From the NCBI RefSeq assembly GCF_036227265.1, contig NZ_CP109446.1:1401501-1465500 (forward strand): a DNA stretch of 64,000 bases, read 5' to 3'. Positions 8,475-16,870 of the stretch are shown piece after piece. The stretch is from Streptomyces sp. NBC_01476. Lineage in GTDB: Bacteria > Actinomycetota > Actinomycetes > Streptomycetales > Streptomycetaceae. The notes below the pieces were generated by a model. That model saw only the letters and a program-made list of their open reading frames with translations, was not told the DNA's origin and did not search any database. How positions within the stretch are numbered: the first letter of the stretch is position 1; every line of letters starts with the position of its first letter. Made by a program: the position numbers and the translations under genes.

Positions 8475-9880
8475 TGTCCGTACAGGCTTTCGAGCGGCGG
8501 GCGTACGCCGACATCATGGGCCGGGACGCCTTCGACAACGCTCTGCGAGTGATCGACCTGGCGGGCGACATCGGGCTGCCGGTCGCGGTCAACCGGGTAA
8601 TCCTCAAGGGTTTCCACCAGGACATCCCCGGCTTCCTGGACTGGATCGACAGGCGCGGACTCCGGGTGCGTCTTTACGACGTGATGTGGATGCCGGGCCA
8701 GGAAGATCAGTGGCTTCGCAACCACATCTCCTGGCAGGAAATCACCAGCCTGCGGGCCGACCGCACCGAGCGGATCACCGTGTGGACGTACGGCCTGCCA
8801 GGACGCGTCAACATGGTGTGGTGGCTGAACGGTGGCGCCTCGATTGAGACGAATCTGAACCACCCCCGCACTCAGCACACCGCGCCCGTCTGCCAGGGCT
8901 GCCGCGTCAAGGACGCCTGCCTGGAAGGCTGGATGGGCTGCGGCATCCGCATCACCGCAGACCTCAAAGCGTCCGGCTGCGTGCTTCGCCCCGACCTCGC
9001 CATGCCTCTCATCGCCCAGGACGGTGGATATGTTGGGGCGTCATCGCTGGACGCGTACGTGTCCGGCAAGCTCAGCCAGGAGAACTTCATGCTGCTCGAC
9101 GGCAAGCGCCTCGTGATCTCCGGTGTGCTCACCGAGGATTCCATCGCCTTCGCCATCGCACGTCAGGCGATGGAACACGGTGCTGACGTCATCCTGACGA
9201 ACGCGCCCGGCCGGCCGTCCTCGATCATGGGTCGTATCGCCAGGCGTCTTCCCAAGGAGCCGGTGGCCCTGCTCTCGGCCGACGTCACCAAGCCGGACGA
9301 GCTGGAACAGCTGGGTGCGGAAACGGCCGCCGTGTGGGACCACGTTGACGGCATGCTGCACGCGATCGCCTTCGCACCCGCTGACGCCCTCGGCGGAAAC
9401 TTCCTCAACACCCCGTGGGAATCGGTCAGCACGGCCATGCACGTCTCGGCGTACAGCCTCAAGGCGATGACGGTCGCGCTTCAACCGCTCCTGGAGAAGG
9501 CCCCGAACGGTGCGTCGGTGATGTCGCTGGACTTCGATGCCCAGGTGGCGTGGCCGGTCTACGACTGGATGGGGCCGACGAAGGCCGCGCTGGAGTCGGT
9601 GACCCGCTATCTGGCCCGTGACCTGGGGCCGCTGGGCATCCGCGTCAACACGATCTCGGCCGGGCCGATCCGCAGCATGGCGGGGAAGTCGATCCCGGGG
9701 TTCGAAGTGCTGGCCGACAACTGGCACGAGCAGGCCCCGCTGGGATGGGACGTCCAGGATTCCGGAGTGGTCGCGGGCACGGCGGTCTACCTGTTCAGCG
9801 AACTGTCCCGAGGAGTGACCGGCAGCACGCTCCACGTGGATGGCGGCTATCACGCGATGGGCGCCCCCGTGAAAGCGTGA
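8447..9880 (+). CDS. Truncated radical SAM domain in frame with a FabI-like enoyl-ACP reductase
   Basis: 477 residues. Residues 1-205 look like the middle and C-terminal half of a MoaA/SPASM-type radical SAM protein, with a terminal cysteine cluster (Cys149, 152, 158, 165, 178). The N-terminal CX3CX2C that would bind the SAM cluster is absent. Residues 215-477 are a full-length FabI-like NAD(P)H enoyl-ACP reductase: GVLTEDSIAFAIA nucleotide loop, HAIAFAP, SAYSLK, and the Y-X6-K pair Tyr372/Lys379. AGGAG lies 6 nt before the internal ATG at 9089, so the reductase could be made alone (263 residues). Either a decayed radical SAM gene running into a second fabI or a true fusion. Confidence 0.6.
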   Translation: MSAGLSGIVMSVQAFERRAYADIMGRDAFDNALRVIDLAGDIGLPVAVNRVILKGFHQDIPGFLDWIDRRGLRVRLYDVMWMPGQEDQWLRNHISWQEITSLRADRTERITVWTYGLPGRVNMVWWLNGGASIETNLNHPRTQHTAPVCQGCRVKDACLEGWMGCGIRITADLKASGCVLRPDLAMPLIAQDGGYVGASSLDAYVSGKLSQENFMLLDGKRLVISGVLTEDSIAFAIARQAMEHGADVILTNAPGRPSSIMGRIARRLPKEPVALLSADVTKPDELEQLGAETAAVWDHVDGMLHAIAFAPADALGGNFLNTPWESVSTAMHVSAYSLKAMTVALQPLLEKAPNGASVMSLDFDAQVAWPVYDWMGPTKAALESVTRYLARDLGPLGIRVNTISAGPIRSMAGKSIPGFEVLADNWHEQAPLGWDVQDSGVVAGTAVYLFSELSRGVTGSTLHVDGGYHAMGAPVKA

Positions 9881-9948
9881 AGCTCACGCGAGCGGCGTCG
9901 GCGAAGACGTGTGCTTCCTGCACGAATGAATCAACTGGAACAAGCGAG

Positions 9949-9986
9949 GCCCGATCGTCACCCGCTCACCGCGGTGACGGTCGGGC
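9949..9986 (+). terminator. Hairpin terminator after the FabI-like gene
   Basis: A 14-bp inverted repeat (GCCCGATCGTCACC against GGTGACGGTCGGGC, one T-G pair) closes a 10-nt loop, followed by TT. It lies 68 bp after the stop codon. Confidence 0.65.
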
Positions 9987-10028
9987 TTGTGCATGTCCGG
10001 CTTGCCGGGAGCGGGCTGTGCTCCGCAG

Positions 10029-10223
10029 GGTCGGGGGAAGGGCCGTGACGCGCCCGATGGTCGGCAGCTCGTCGACCCGGTAGTCCGGCGCCGGCAGCAC
10101 CGGATCACCCGGCCGGATCCGGACCGAAGCTTCGCGCTCCCGCAGATCGCCGCAGGGCCTCAACACCGGCAACCGCACCGTCACCTCCACCGCCCGAGTC
10201 GGCGCCCAGAACACGCGCCACAT
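10029..10223 (-). pseudogene. Possible N-terminal remnant of a tyrosine-type integrase
   Basis: A minus-strand reading from an ATG at 10221-10223 contains VRIRPGDPVLPAPDYRVDELP. This resembles the N-terminus of Streptomyces site-specific integrases (RPGDPVLL-DPDYRVD type). The similarity stops after about 60 residues and no catalytic R-H-R-Y region follows. Low-confidence remnant of a mobile element. The rest of 9987-10372 holds nothing I can assign. Confidence 0.3.
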
Positions 10224-10372
10224 CCCGCCCCTCCCAGGCACTCCGTACGGCTTCAACGCGCCTGGCCAATAGGGAACGAAGGGCGGATGCCGGCTCAGCC
10301 CGAGTATCCGGCGATGGAGCCGCAGGCGCGCCGGTCCGCCATGAATCACGGCAAGCACTCGGAGTCGCTGCG

Positions 10373-10706
10373 CAAGGAGCCGTGCGGCTGCGCCGTGCCG
10401 CGTCAGCTCGCCACTTCCTCCCGGCGCCGGTCGTCGCCGGCTGCCGCGGGGATGGCGTTGTCGATGAGGACGGCGGCGATCGCGGCGGCGGTGGGGAAGG
10501 CGTCGGCGTTGAGGACCCGGGTGCGGGCCGCGGCGCCGTCAAGGAGCCGTGCGGCTGCGCCGTGCCGCGTCAGCTCGCCACTTCCTCCCGGCGCCGGTCG
10601 TCGCCGGCTGCCGCGGGGATGGCGTTGTCGATGAGGACGGCGGCGATCGCGGCGGCGGTGGGGAAGGCGTCGGCGTTGAGGACCCGGGTGCGGGCCGCGG
10701 CGCCGT
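10373..10706. repeat. 167-bp perfect-looking tandem duplication
   Basis: The unit 10373-10539 is repeated at 10540-10706 with no difference I could see. It contains the last codons and stop of the TetR gene, so an extra gene end lies downstream of the real one. A short partial third start (GAGGAGC) follows at the right edge. This looks like a recent slippage or unequal-crossover event. Confidence 0.85.
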
Positions 10707-11181
10707 CGAGGAGCAGCGCCAGTTGCTCGCCGAGCTGTTCAGGGTCGGCGGCGCCGGCTTCGCGGGCGGCGTCCGCGAGCCGCGCGGCGACGGCTTTCTT
10801 GTAGTCGCGCGCGTACTGGGATGCCGGGTGCTGGGGGTCGTGGAGCTCGACGGCGGCGGAGATGTAGGGGCACAAGGGGGTGGTGGGGGGGATGTCGAAC
10901 GCGGCCAGCAGCCGTTCGCGGGGCGTGAGGTCGGTGCGGTCGAACACGCCGGACAGAACGGAGGGGTCGAACCGGCGCAGGTACTCGGCGACGAGTTCGT
11001 CCTTGCCGGCGAAGTGCTGGTAGGCCGTGCGCTTGGACACCCCGGCCACCGCGCAGAGCTGCTCCATGCCGGTGCGGTTGATGCCCTGCTCGCGGAAGAG
11101 CTGCTGGGACGCGCTGAGGATGCGTTCGCGGGCGCCCCGGCCGCGGCGGCGGCCCGTGGGGCCCTTCTCCAACTCCGTCAT
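10570..11181 (-). CDS. TetR/AcrR-family regulator
   Basis: 203 residues. The N-terminal HTH (about 17-60: RERILSASQQLFREQGINRTGMEQL, GVSKRTAYQHFAGKDEL) is typical. The C-terminal ligand domain is Ala-rich and not assignable. It is divergent from an SDR gene across a 144-bp gap that holds two direct repeats. It probably represses the SDR/reductase pair and itself. The 3' end lies inside the 167-bp duplication, which leaves the reading frame intact. Confidence 0.92.
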   Translation of the reverse strand: MTELEKGPTGRRRGRGARERILSASQQLFREQGINRTGMEQLCAVAGVSKRTAYQHFAGKDELVAEYLRRFDPSVLSGVFDRTDLTPRERLLAAFDIPPTTPLCPYISAAVELHDPQHPASQYARDYKKAVAARLADAAREAGAADPEQLGEQLALLLDGAAARTRVLNADAFPTAAAIAAVLIDNAIPAAAGDDRRREEVAS

Positions 11182-11212
11182 AGGGCGATCGTACCGCAGC
11201 TGGGTAACGACC

Positions 11213-11276
11213 GGTGTACATAGCTTGCGGCCCCGGCGCCCGCCCGGTACGGTAAGCACACAGGGTGGTGTACTTA
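11213..11276. promoter_or_regulatory. Direct repeats between divergent TetR and SDR genes
   Basis: GGTGTACATA (11213-11222) and GGTGTACTTA (11267-11276) recur 54 bp apart, each with a TGTAC centre. This is a candidate operator pair for the adjacent TetR protein. Confidence 0.45.
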
Positions 11277-11325
11277 ATGCCATCGCCGCAGGTAAATAGG
11301 GCACTATGAACCCAAGGGAACGACT

Positions 11326-12060
11326 ATGGGAAAGCTCGACGGCAAGGTCGCGGTCATCACCGGCGGCACCACCGGCATGGCGCTGGCCGGCGCGAAGCTG
11401 TTCGTCGACGAGGGAGCGCACGTCTTCATCACCGGCCGCCGCCAGGACGCCCTGGACGAGGCCGTGAAGCAGATCGGCCGCAACGTCACCGGCGTCCAGG
11501 GCGACGCCGCCGACCTGGACGACCTGGACCGCCTGTACGACACCGTCAAGCGGGAGAAGGGAAGCCTCGACGTGCTGTGGGCCAGCGCCGGCGGGGGCGA
11601 GCCCGCTCCGCTCGGCGAGATCACCGAGGCCCAGTTCGACACCTGGTTCGGGCTCAACGCCCGCGGCACCCTGTTCACCGTCCAGAAGGCCCTCCCGCTC
11701 TTCAACGACGGCGGCTCCATCCTCATGACCGGTTCGAACGCCTCCCTCGGCGCCTTCCCCGGCTGGAGCGTCTACGCCGGCAGCAAGGCCGTCCAGCAGG
11801 CATGGGCCCGCATCTGGCTCAACGAGCTCAAGGACCGCCGCATCCGCGTCAACGTCCTGACCCCCGGCCAGGTCGCCACCGCCAAGCAAGAAGAACTCTT
11901 CGACGAGGCCACCAAGCGCCAGTTCGAGTCCCTGATCCCCCGCGGCCAGATGGGGCGCCCCGACGAAATCGCCACCGCCGCCCTCTTCCTCGCCTCCGAC
12001 GACTCCAGCTACGTCAACGGCATGGAACTCGTCGCCGACGGCGGCACCACCGCCGTCTGA
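11326..12060 (+). CDS. Short-chain dehydrogenase/reductase
   Basis: 244 residues, a classical SDR. The cofactor loop is TGGTTGMALA (about 12-21), with SAGGG as the NNAG-like motif. The catalytic serine lies in LMTGSNAS, the Tyr-Lys pair in YAGSK, and the C-terminus ends ADGGTTAV. Arg residues after strand 2 (TGRR) suggest NADP(H). AAGGGA precedes the ATG. First gene of a two-gene unit with the next reductase and divergent from the TetR gene. Substrate unknown. Confidence 0.92.
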   Translation: MGKLDGKVAVITGGTTGMALAGAKLFVDEGAHVFITGRRQDALDEAVKQIGRNVTGVQGDAADLDDLDRLYDTVKREKGSLDVLWASAGGGEPAPLGEITEAQFDTWFGLNARGTLFTVQKALPLFNDGGSILMTGSNASLGAFPGWSVYAGSKAVQQAWARIWLNELKDRRIRVNVLTPGQVATAKQEELFDEATKRQFESLIPRGQMGRPDEIATAALFLASDDSSYVNGMELVADGGTTAV

Positions 12061-12091
12061 ACCGGACAGCCACTACCAGGAAGGGCATCTC

Positions 12092-12715
12092 ATGAGCGAC
12101 ATCAGCATCATCGGCACCGGGAACATGGCCCGCACCATCGGCGCACGGGCGCTGGCGGGCGGTAACACCGTCGAGTTCACGGGCCGTGATCAGTCCAAGG
12201 CCGCTGACCTGGCCAAGGCTCTCGGCGACGGCGCCACGACAGGAGAATGGGGCACCGCCCCGGCCGGGGACATCGTCATCGTGGCTCTGCTGTACGACGG
12301 CGTCGTGCCGGTCGTCACCCAGTACGGAGACGCTCTGGCGGGCAAGGTCATCGTCGACATCAGCAATCCCTTCAATTCCACGTTCGACGGCCTGGCCCAC
12401 CGCGAGGAGACCTCCATCGCGCAGGAGGTCGCCAAGGCGGCCCCGGCCGCCGCCGGCGTGGTGAAGGCGTTCAACACCGTCTTCCGCCAGGTCCTGGAGA
12501 AGGGCCGGCCCGACATCTTCATCGCCGGCGACAGCGATCAGGCCAAGGCGCGTGTGGAAGCGTTCATCAAGAGCCTCGGGCTGCGCCCGCTCGACGTCGG
12601 CGGCCTGAAAATGGCGCACTGGCTGGAAGGAGCGGGCCTGCTGACGGTGGGCCTCGCCAACCACGGGGTGGGGAACCTGGACTTCTCCCTCAGCATCACC
12701 GAACTTCCCGCCTGA
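12092..12715 (+). CDS. NADPH:F420 reductase-like dinucleotide-binding protein
   Basis: 207 residues with an N-terminal Rossmann fold (ISIIGTGNMARTIGARALAGG), VDISNPFN and VKAFNTVF, the signature of F420H2:NADP+ oxidoreductase-like and related proteins. AGGAAGGG precedes the ATG. It lies 31 bp after the SDR gene, so it is probably cotranscribed. The last 20 bp overlap the end of the convergent glycosidase-like gene. It could use F420 or only NADP(H). Confidence 0.8.
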   Translation: MSDISIIGTGNMARTIGARALAGGNTVEFTGRDQSKAADLAKALGDGATTGEWGTAPAGDIVIVALLYDGVVPVVTQYGDALAGKVIVDISNPFNSTFDGLAHREETSIAQEVAKAAPAAAGVVKAFNTVFRQVLEKGRPDIFIAGDSDQAKARVEAFIKSLGLRPLDVGGLKMAHWLEGAGLLTVGLANHGVGNLDFSLSITELPA

Positions 12716-13967
12716 ACTTGTAACGCTCGGCGACAAGGCTCATCGCGCCCAAGGGGTCGGCGGCCACCTGGGTTGCCGAGAAGTAGATGTTCCCGCGGAC
12801 CTCCGGGTGGCCGGCGCACAGGTCGAGGTGGCGGGTCAGCTCGGCCGGGTCCTGCCAGGCGGGCGGCTGGCCTGCGACGCCGACCTTGTACAGGGCCTCG
12901 CCGATGTAGAGGCGGACCCGGGTGCCGGTGACGACGTCGGACCACCACGGGACGAGCGTCGCGTAGTCGGCCGCGGCGAAGCCGATGTTCCAGTAGACCT
13001 GAGGTGCGATGTAGTCAATCCACTCCTCGCGCACCCAGCGGCGGGTGTCCGCGTGCAGGTCGTCGTACGTCTGGACGCCGGCCGTGGTGGCGGAGCCGAG
13101 CGGGTCGGTCGCGGCATTGCGCCAGACTCCGAACGGGCTGATGCCGAACCGGGTGCGCGGCCGGATCCGCTTGATCCGGGCGGCCGTCTCGTGGACCAGC
13201 AGATCGGTGTTGTTACGGCGCCACGCGTCGCGGTCCGGGAATCCGGCACCGTAGCGCGCGTACGCGTCGTCGTCCTGGAAGGTCTGTCCGGCGACCGGGT
13301 ACGGGTAGAAGTAGTCGTCCCAGTGCACCGCGTCGAGCGGGTAGCGGCGGACCGCGTCCAGCATCGCGTCCTCGACGAAGCGGCGGACCTCGGGCAGGCC
13401 CGGGTTGTAGTAGAGCTTGCCGCCGAACGGGACCGCCCACTCGGGGTGCCGGCGCACCGGGTGGCCGGCCGCGAGGGTGCCGGGGTCCTCGGTCATCGCC
13501 ACCCGGTAGGGGTTGAACCAGGCGTGCAGCTCCAGACCCCGCCGGTGCGCCTCGTGGACCGCGGTGCCCAGCGGGTCCCAGCCCGGGTCGCGGCCCTGAG
13601 TGCCCGTCAGATACCGCGACCACGGCTCATACGGCGACGGCCAGAACGCGTCGGCGGTCGGCCGGACCTGGAACATCACGGCGTTGAGGCGCCGTTCGAC
13701 CGCGAGGTCCAGCAAGTCGAGCAGTTCCCGGCGCTGTTGGGCGGCGGGCAGGCCGGGCTCCGAGGGCCAGTCGGTGTTGGTGACCGAGGCGATCCACATC
13801 CCGCGCAGCTCGCGGTGGCGAGAGCCCTGGCCGGCCGGCCCCGGGGCTCCCTGGGTTCCCGGCGCGGCCGCCACCGCCGAGCCCGGCAGTCCCGCCGCCC
13901 CGGCCAGCGCACCGGCCGCCGCCACGGTGAAGCCCCGGGTGAAGCCCCTGCGCGTGAGCCGTCCCAT
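12696..13967 (-). CDS. Tat-exported GHL10/DUF187 glycoside-hydrolase-like protein
   Basis: 423 residues. The N-terminus MGRLTRRGFTRGF is a twin-arginine signal followed by an Ala-rich hydrophobic stretch and an AVAAAP cleavage region. The mature part is a GHL10 (DUF187) TIM-barrel: ELRGMWIASV, VMFQVRPTADAFW, HAWFNPYR, LDAVHWDDYFYPYP and the IAPQVYW segment with conserved acidic residues. Relatives act on cell-wall or exopolysaccharide glycans. AGGAGG lies 5 nt before the ATG. The 3' end overlaps the reductase gene tail-to-tail by 20 bp. The 287 bp upstream are GC-rich with no motif I can defend. Confidence 0.9.
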   Translation of the reverse strand: MGRLTRRGFTRGFTVAAAGALAGAAGLPGSAVAAAPGTQGAPGPAGQGSRHRELRGMWIASVTNTDWPSEPGLPAAQQRRELLDLLDLAVERRLNAVMFQVRPTADAFWPSPYEPWSRYLTGTQGRDPGWDPLGTAVHEAHRRGLELHAWFNPYRVAMTEDPGTLAAGHPVRRHPEWAVPFGGKLYYNPGLPEVRRFVEDAMLDAVRRYPLDAVHWDDYFYPYPVAGQTFQDDDAYARYGAGFPDRDAWRRNNTDLLVHETAARIKRIRPRTRFGISPFGVWRNAATDPLGSATTAGVQTYDDLHADTRRWVREEWIDYIAPQVYWNIGFAAADYATLVPWWSDVVTGTRVRLYIGEALYKVGVAGQPPAWQDPAELTRHLDLCAGHPEVRGNIYFSATQVAADPLGAMSLVAERYKFRREVR

Positions 13968-14254
13968 CGCATCCTCCTGATCGCCCGTCACGACCTGCCG
14001 ATGATGGGTGATCCCGGTCACCTCCCACAACCCTTCCGCCCGTCGTGTCTCGTGACCACCAGGCTCCCCCGCCGCCCCGTGGTGCACTCCCCTGGGCGCC
14101 GGTACGGGGCGCGGACCGCACCCCGGCCCGGGCGAGCAGTCCCCGTCACCGCGCCCGGCCCCGCGCCCGGCCCCCAAGCCGGGCCCGTACCGGGCGCGGG
14201 TAACGTCTCTCGGGTAGCGACAGAAAAGTGCCGGAGAGGGCGAGGGGCTGACGA

Positions 14255-15112
14255 GTGAGTGACATCCAGCGCGTCGGAGTGGTGGGCGCGGGCCAGATGG
14301 GTTCGGGCATCGCCGAGGTGTGCGCGAAGGCCGGGCTCGACGTCCGGGTCGCCGAGACCACCGGCGAGGCGCTGGAGCTGGGCCGTACCCGGTTGACCGG
14401 CTCACTCGGCAAGGCCGCGGAACGCGGCAAGATCACCGCCGAGGAGCGCGACGCCGCGCTGGACCGGCTGAGCTTCACCACCGACCTGGGCGAGTTCGCC
14501 GACCGCGACCTGGTGATCGAGGCCGTGGTGGAGAACGAGCGGGTGAAGACCGACATCTTCAAGGTGCTCGACCAGGTGGTGACCCGCCGCGACGCGATTC
14601 TGGCGTCCAACACCTCCTCCATCCCGCTGGTGCGGCTCGCGGTCGCCACCTCCCGCCCGGACCACGTGCTCGGCATCCACTTCTTCAACCCGGCGCCGGT
14701 GCAGCGCCTGGTCGAGCTGATCCCGGCGCTCACCACCGCGAGCGACACCGTGAAGCGGGCCGAGCACCTGGTCACCGAGGTACTGGGCAAGCACGCGATC
14801 CGCGCCCAGGACCGCTCCGGCTTCGTCGTCAACGCGCTGCTGGTGCCGTATCTGCTCTCCGCGATCCGGATGTACGAGTCGGGCATGGCGACCCGCGAGG
14901 ACATCGACAACGGCATGGAGATGGGCTGCGCGCACCCGATGGGACCGCTGAAGCTCTCCGATCTGATCGGCCTGGACACGGTGGCCGCCATCGCCGACTC
15001 GATGTACGGCGAGTACAAGGAGGCGCTGTACGCGGCGCCGCCGATCCTGCAGCGGATGGTGGACGCCGGGCGGCTGGGCCGTAAGACGGGCGCCGGCTTC
15101 TACACGTACTGA
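14255..15112 (+). CDS. 3-hydroxybutyryl-CoA dehydrogenase
   Basis: 285 residues. Oxidises (S)-3-hydroxyacyl-CoA or reduces acetoacetyl-CoA with NAD(P). The Rossmann motif GVVGAGQMGSGIAEV is at the N-terminus. The catalytic histidine lies in GIHFFNPAPV, followed by GFVVNALLVPYL and the C-terminal helical domain ending GRKTGAGFYTY. A full-length stand-alone enzyme (Hbd/PaaH type), not part of a multifunctional FadB. GTG start with only a weak GAGGGG upstream. It has no operon partner: the next gene converges on it. Confidence 0.93.
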   Translation: MSDIQRVGVVGAGQMGSGIAEVCAKAGLDVRVAETTGEALELGRTRLTGSLGKAAERGKITAEERDAALDRLSFTTDLGEFADRDLVIEAVVENERVKTDIFKVLDQVVTRRDAILASNTSSIPLVRLAVATSRPDHVLGIHFFNPAPVQRLVELIPALTTASDTVKRAEHLVTEVLGKHAIRAQDRSGFVVNALLVPYLLSAIRMYESGMATREDIDNGMEMGCAHPMGPLKLSDLIGLDTVAAIADSMYGEYKEALYAAPPILQRMVDAGRLGRKTGAGFYTY

Positions 15113-15174
15113 CGCGTCCTGACGAGCACTGACGCGTACCCGGCCGGCCCGGCCGGCCACGGGAGCACGCCGGG

Positions 15175-16257
15175 TCACTTCCCGCCGTGCTCCTCGTACG
15201 CCTTGACGACCTCCTCGGTGGGGCCGTCCATCAGCAGCTCGCCGCGTTCGATCCACAGCACGCGGTCGCAGGTGTCGCGGATCGACTTGTTGTTGTGGCT
15301 GACCAGGAAGACGGTGCCGGCTTCCTTGCGCAGTTCGCGGATACGGTCCTCCGAGCGCTTCTGGAAGGCGCGGTCGCCGGTGGCCAGGGCCTCGTCGATC
15401 ATCAGCACGTCGTGGTTCTTGGCGGCGGCGATGGAGAAGCGCAGCCGGGCGGCCATGCCGGAGGAGTAGGTGCGCATCGGCAGCGAGATGAAGTCGCCCT
15501 TCTCGTTGATGCCGGAGAAGTCGACGATGCCCTTGTAGCGTGTGCGCACCTCCTCCTGGGTCATGCCCATCGCAAGACCGCCGAGGATGACGTTGGTGCC
15601 GCCGGTGAGGTCGTTCATCAGCGCCGCGTTGACGCCGAGCAGGGACGGCTGGCCCTCGGTGTAGACCTTGCCGCGGTCGGCGGGCAGCAGGCCGGCGATG
15701 GCCTTGAGCAAGGTGGACTTGCCGGAGCCGTTGGAACCGATGATGCCGATCGCCTCGCCGCGGTAGGCCGTGAAGGTGACGCCGCGTACCGCGTGGACGG
15801 TGTGCACGTTGGGCGCGCCCCTGCGCAGGACCAGTCGGCGCAGGGCCGCGGCGGCGTTGCCCCGGCCGGCGCCGGCGCCGTAGATCCGGTAGACCACGTG
15901 CAGGTTCTCCACGACCACGGTGGGCACGCGCGTCTCGGGGAGGGCCGGCTGCGGCAGGGCGGCGGGCTCGGACTCAGGCTCAGGCTCAGGCTTCTCCAGC
16001 CGGTCCGCGGGGGACGGCTGCCCGTTCCCGGCCTGGGCGAGGCCCTGTTCCGCGGTCTGCCCGGCGGTCGTTCCGGCGGTGGCTTCGGTAGTCCGTTCAG
16101 CGGTCTTCCCTGCGCCCCGCGCGTCCGTCGGATCCGCGGGCGGCTGAGGGCCCCGTTCAGCGCTCCGCTGCGGGCCGTGCCCGGCCGGGGCCCGGCCGGG
16201 GCCCTGTCCCGTGGCGGGGCGCTCGGCCGCCGCCTGCTCAGCTGTTCGGTCAGCCAC
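15175..16257 (-). CDS. ABC exporter ATPase of the Wzt/TagH type
   Basis: 360 residues. The first ~115 are a disordered Ala/Gly/Pro/Glu-rich extension; the ATPase follows. Walker A is GSNGSGKST, the signature YSSGMAARL, Walker B VLMIDEALA, and the switch His is in VSHN. The LPMRTYSSGM and TGGTNVILG features belong to polysaccharide or teichoic-acid exporters. The start overlaps the 3' end of the permease gene by 8 bp, so the two were an exporter pair. With the permease shortened, export function is doubtful. Confidence 0.88.
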   Translation of the reverse strand: MADRTAEQAAAERPATGQGPGRAPAGHGPQRSAERGPQPPADPTDARGAGKTAERTTEATAGTTAGQTAEQGLAQAGNGQPSPADRLEKPEPEPESEPAALPQPALPETRVPTVVVENLHVVYRIYGAGAGRGNAAAALRRLVLRRGAPNVHTVHAVRGVTFTAYRGEAIGIIGSNGSGKSTLLKAIAGLLPADRGKVYTEGQPSLLGVNAALMNDLTGGTNVILGGLAMGMTQEEVRTRYKGIVDFSGINEKGDFISLPMRTYSSGMAARLRFSIAAAKNHDVLMIDEALATGDRAFQKRSEDRIRELRKEAGTVFLVSHNNKSIRDTCDRVLWIERGELLMDGPTEEVVKAYEEHGGK

Positions 16258-16765
16258 GTCCGTACTCCTCCTCGGACGACCAGAAGAACGCGTACCCAGC
16301 CGCTGTCGCCACAGTCGCCCAGATCAGCGCCAGCGGCCACCCGTGCGGCGGGAGCTGCCCGCGGGTGACGGAGTCGATGAGCGCGTACCGGACCAGGCTC
16401 ACGTAGACGTACACCGGATTCGCGTCCAGCAGCCGCAGCACGAGGTGCGGTGCGCCCGAACTGATCCGGGAGAGGTCGTAGAAGATCCCGGAGACGTACC
16501 CCCAGGTGCGCAGCAGGAAGGGGAGCAGCTGGGAGAAGTCGGTGGTTCTGGCGCCGAGCCTGGCCAGCGCGAGGGCGAGCCCGCAGTTGAAGGCGGTCTG
16601 CAGGGCGAGTGCGGGCACCGCGAGCAGCCAGCGTGCGGTGACCGGTACGCCGGAGGCGACCAGGATGACCGCGAGCACGCCGAGCGAGAGCAGCAACTGC
16701 TGGAGCCGGCCGAGCACGGCCGCGAGCGGCAGCACGGCCCGGGGGAAGTGCAGCGCTCTGACCAC
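16250..16765 (-). pseudogene. ABC-2 type permease lacking its N-terminus
   Basis: 171 residues from a GTG. It covers only the C-terminal two thirds of a Wzm/TagG-type permease: ALHFPRAVLPLA coupling region and about four hydrophobic spans. The family is usually 250-300 residues with six spans. The missing ~110 N-terminal residues are not found in any upstream frame before the TetR promoter at 16803. The 5' part was probably deleted when the TetR region was joined here. An alternative start inside the fragment cannot restore the missing spans. Confidence 0.7.
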
Positions 16766-16802
16766 GGAACGGAACCGTATCGACGTGTCCGACGGTAGGG
16801 CA

Positions 16803-16854
16803 GATGAACGTCGGAACGCAACCGTTCCGTCGCCACGGTGCCGGTACGTTCATC
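16803..16854. promoter_or_regulatory. Nested inverted repeats upstream of a TetR gene
   Basis: A perfect palindrome with CGGAACG and CGTTCCG arms around CAAC (16812-16829) lies between outer arms GATGAACGT (16803-16811) and ACGTTCATC (16846-16854), also perfect. This is probably the operator region of the adjacent TetR gene. Confidence 0.65.
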
Positions 16855-16870
16855 GGCTACGCTCATCGGT

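Noticed and set aside
16838-16870. GTG 16838 as the TetR start
   Set aside because: It lies inside the operator inverted repeats; ATG 16871 begins the conserved TetR N-terminus.
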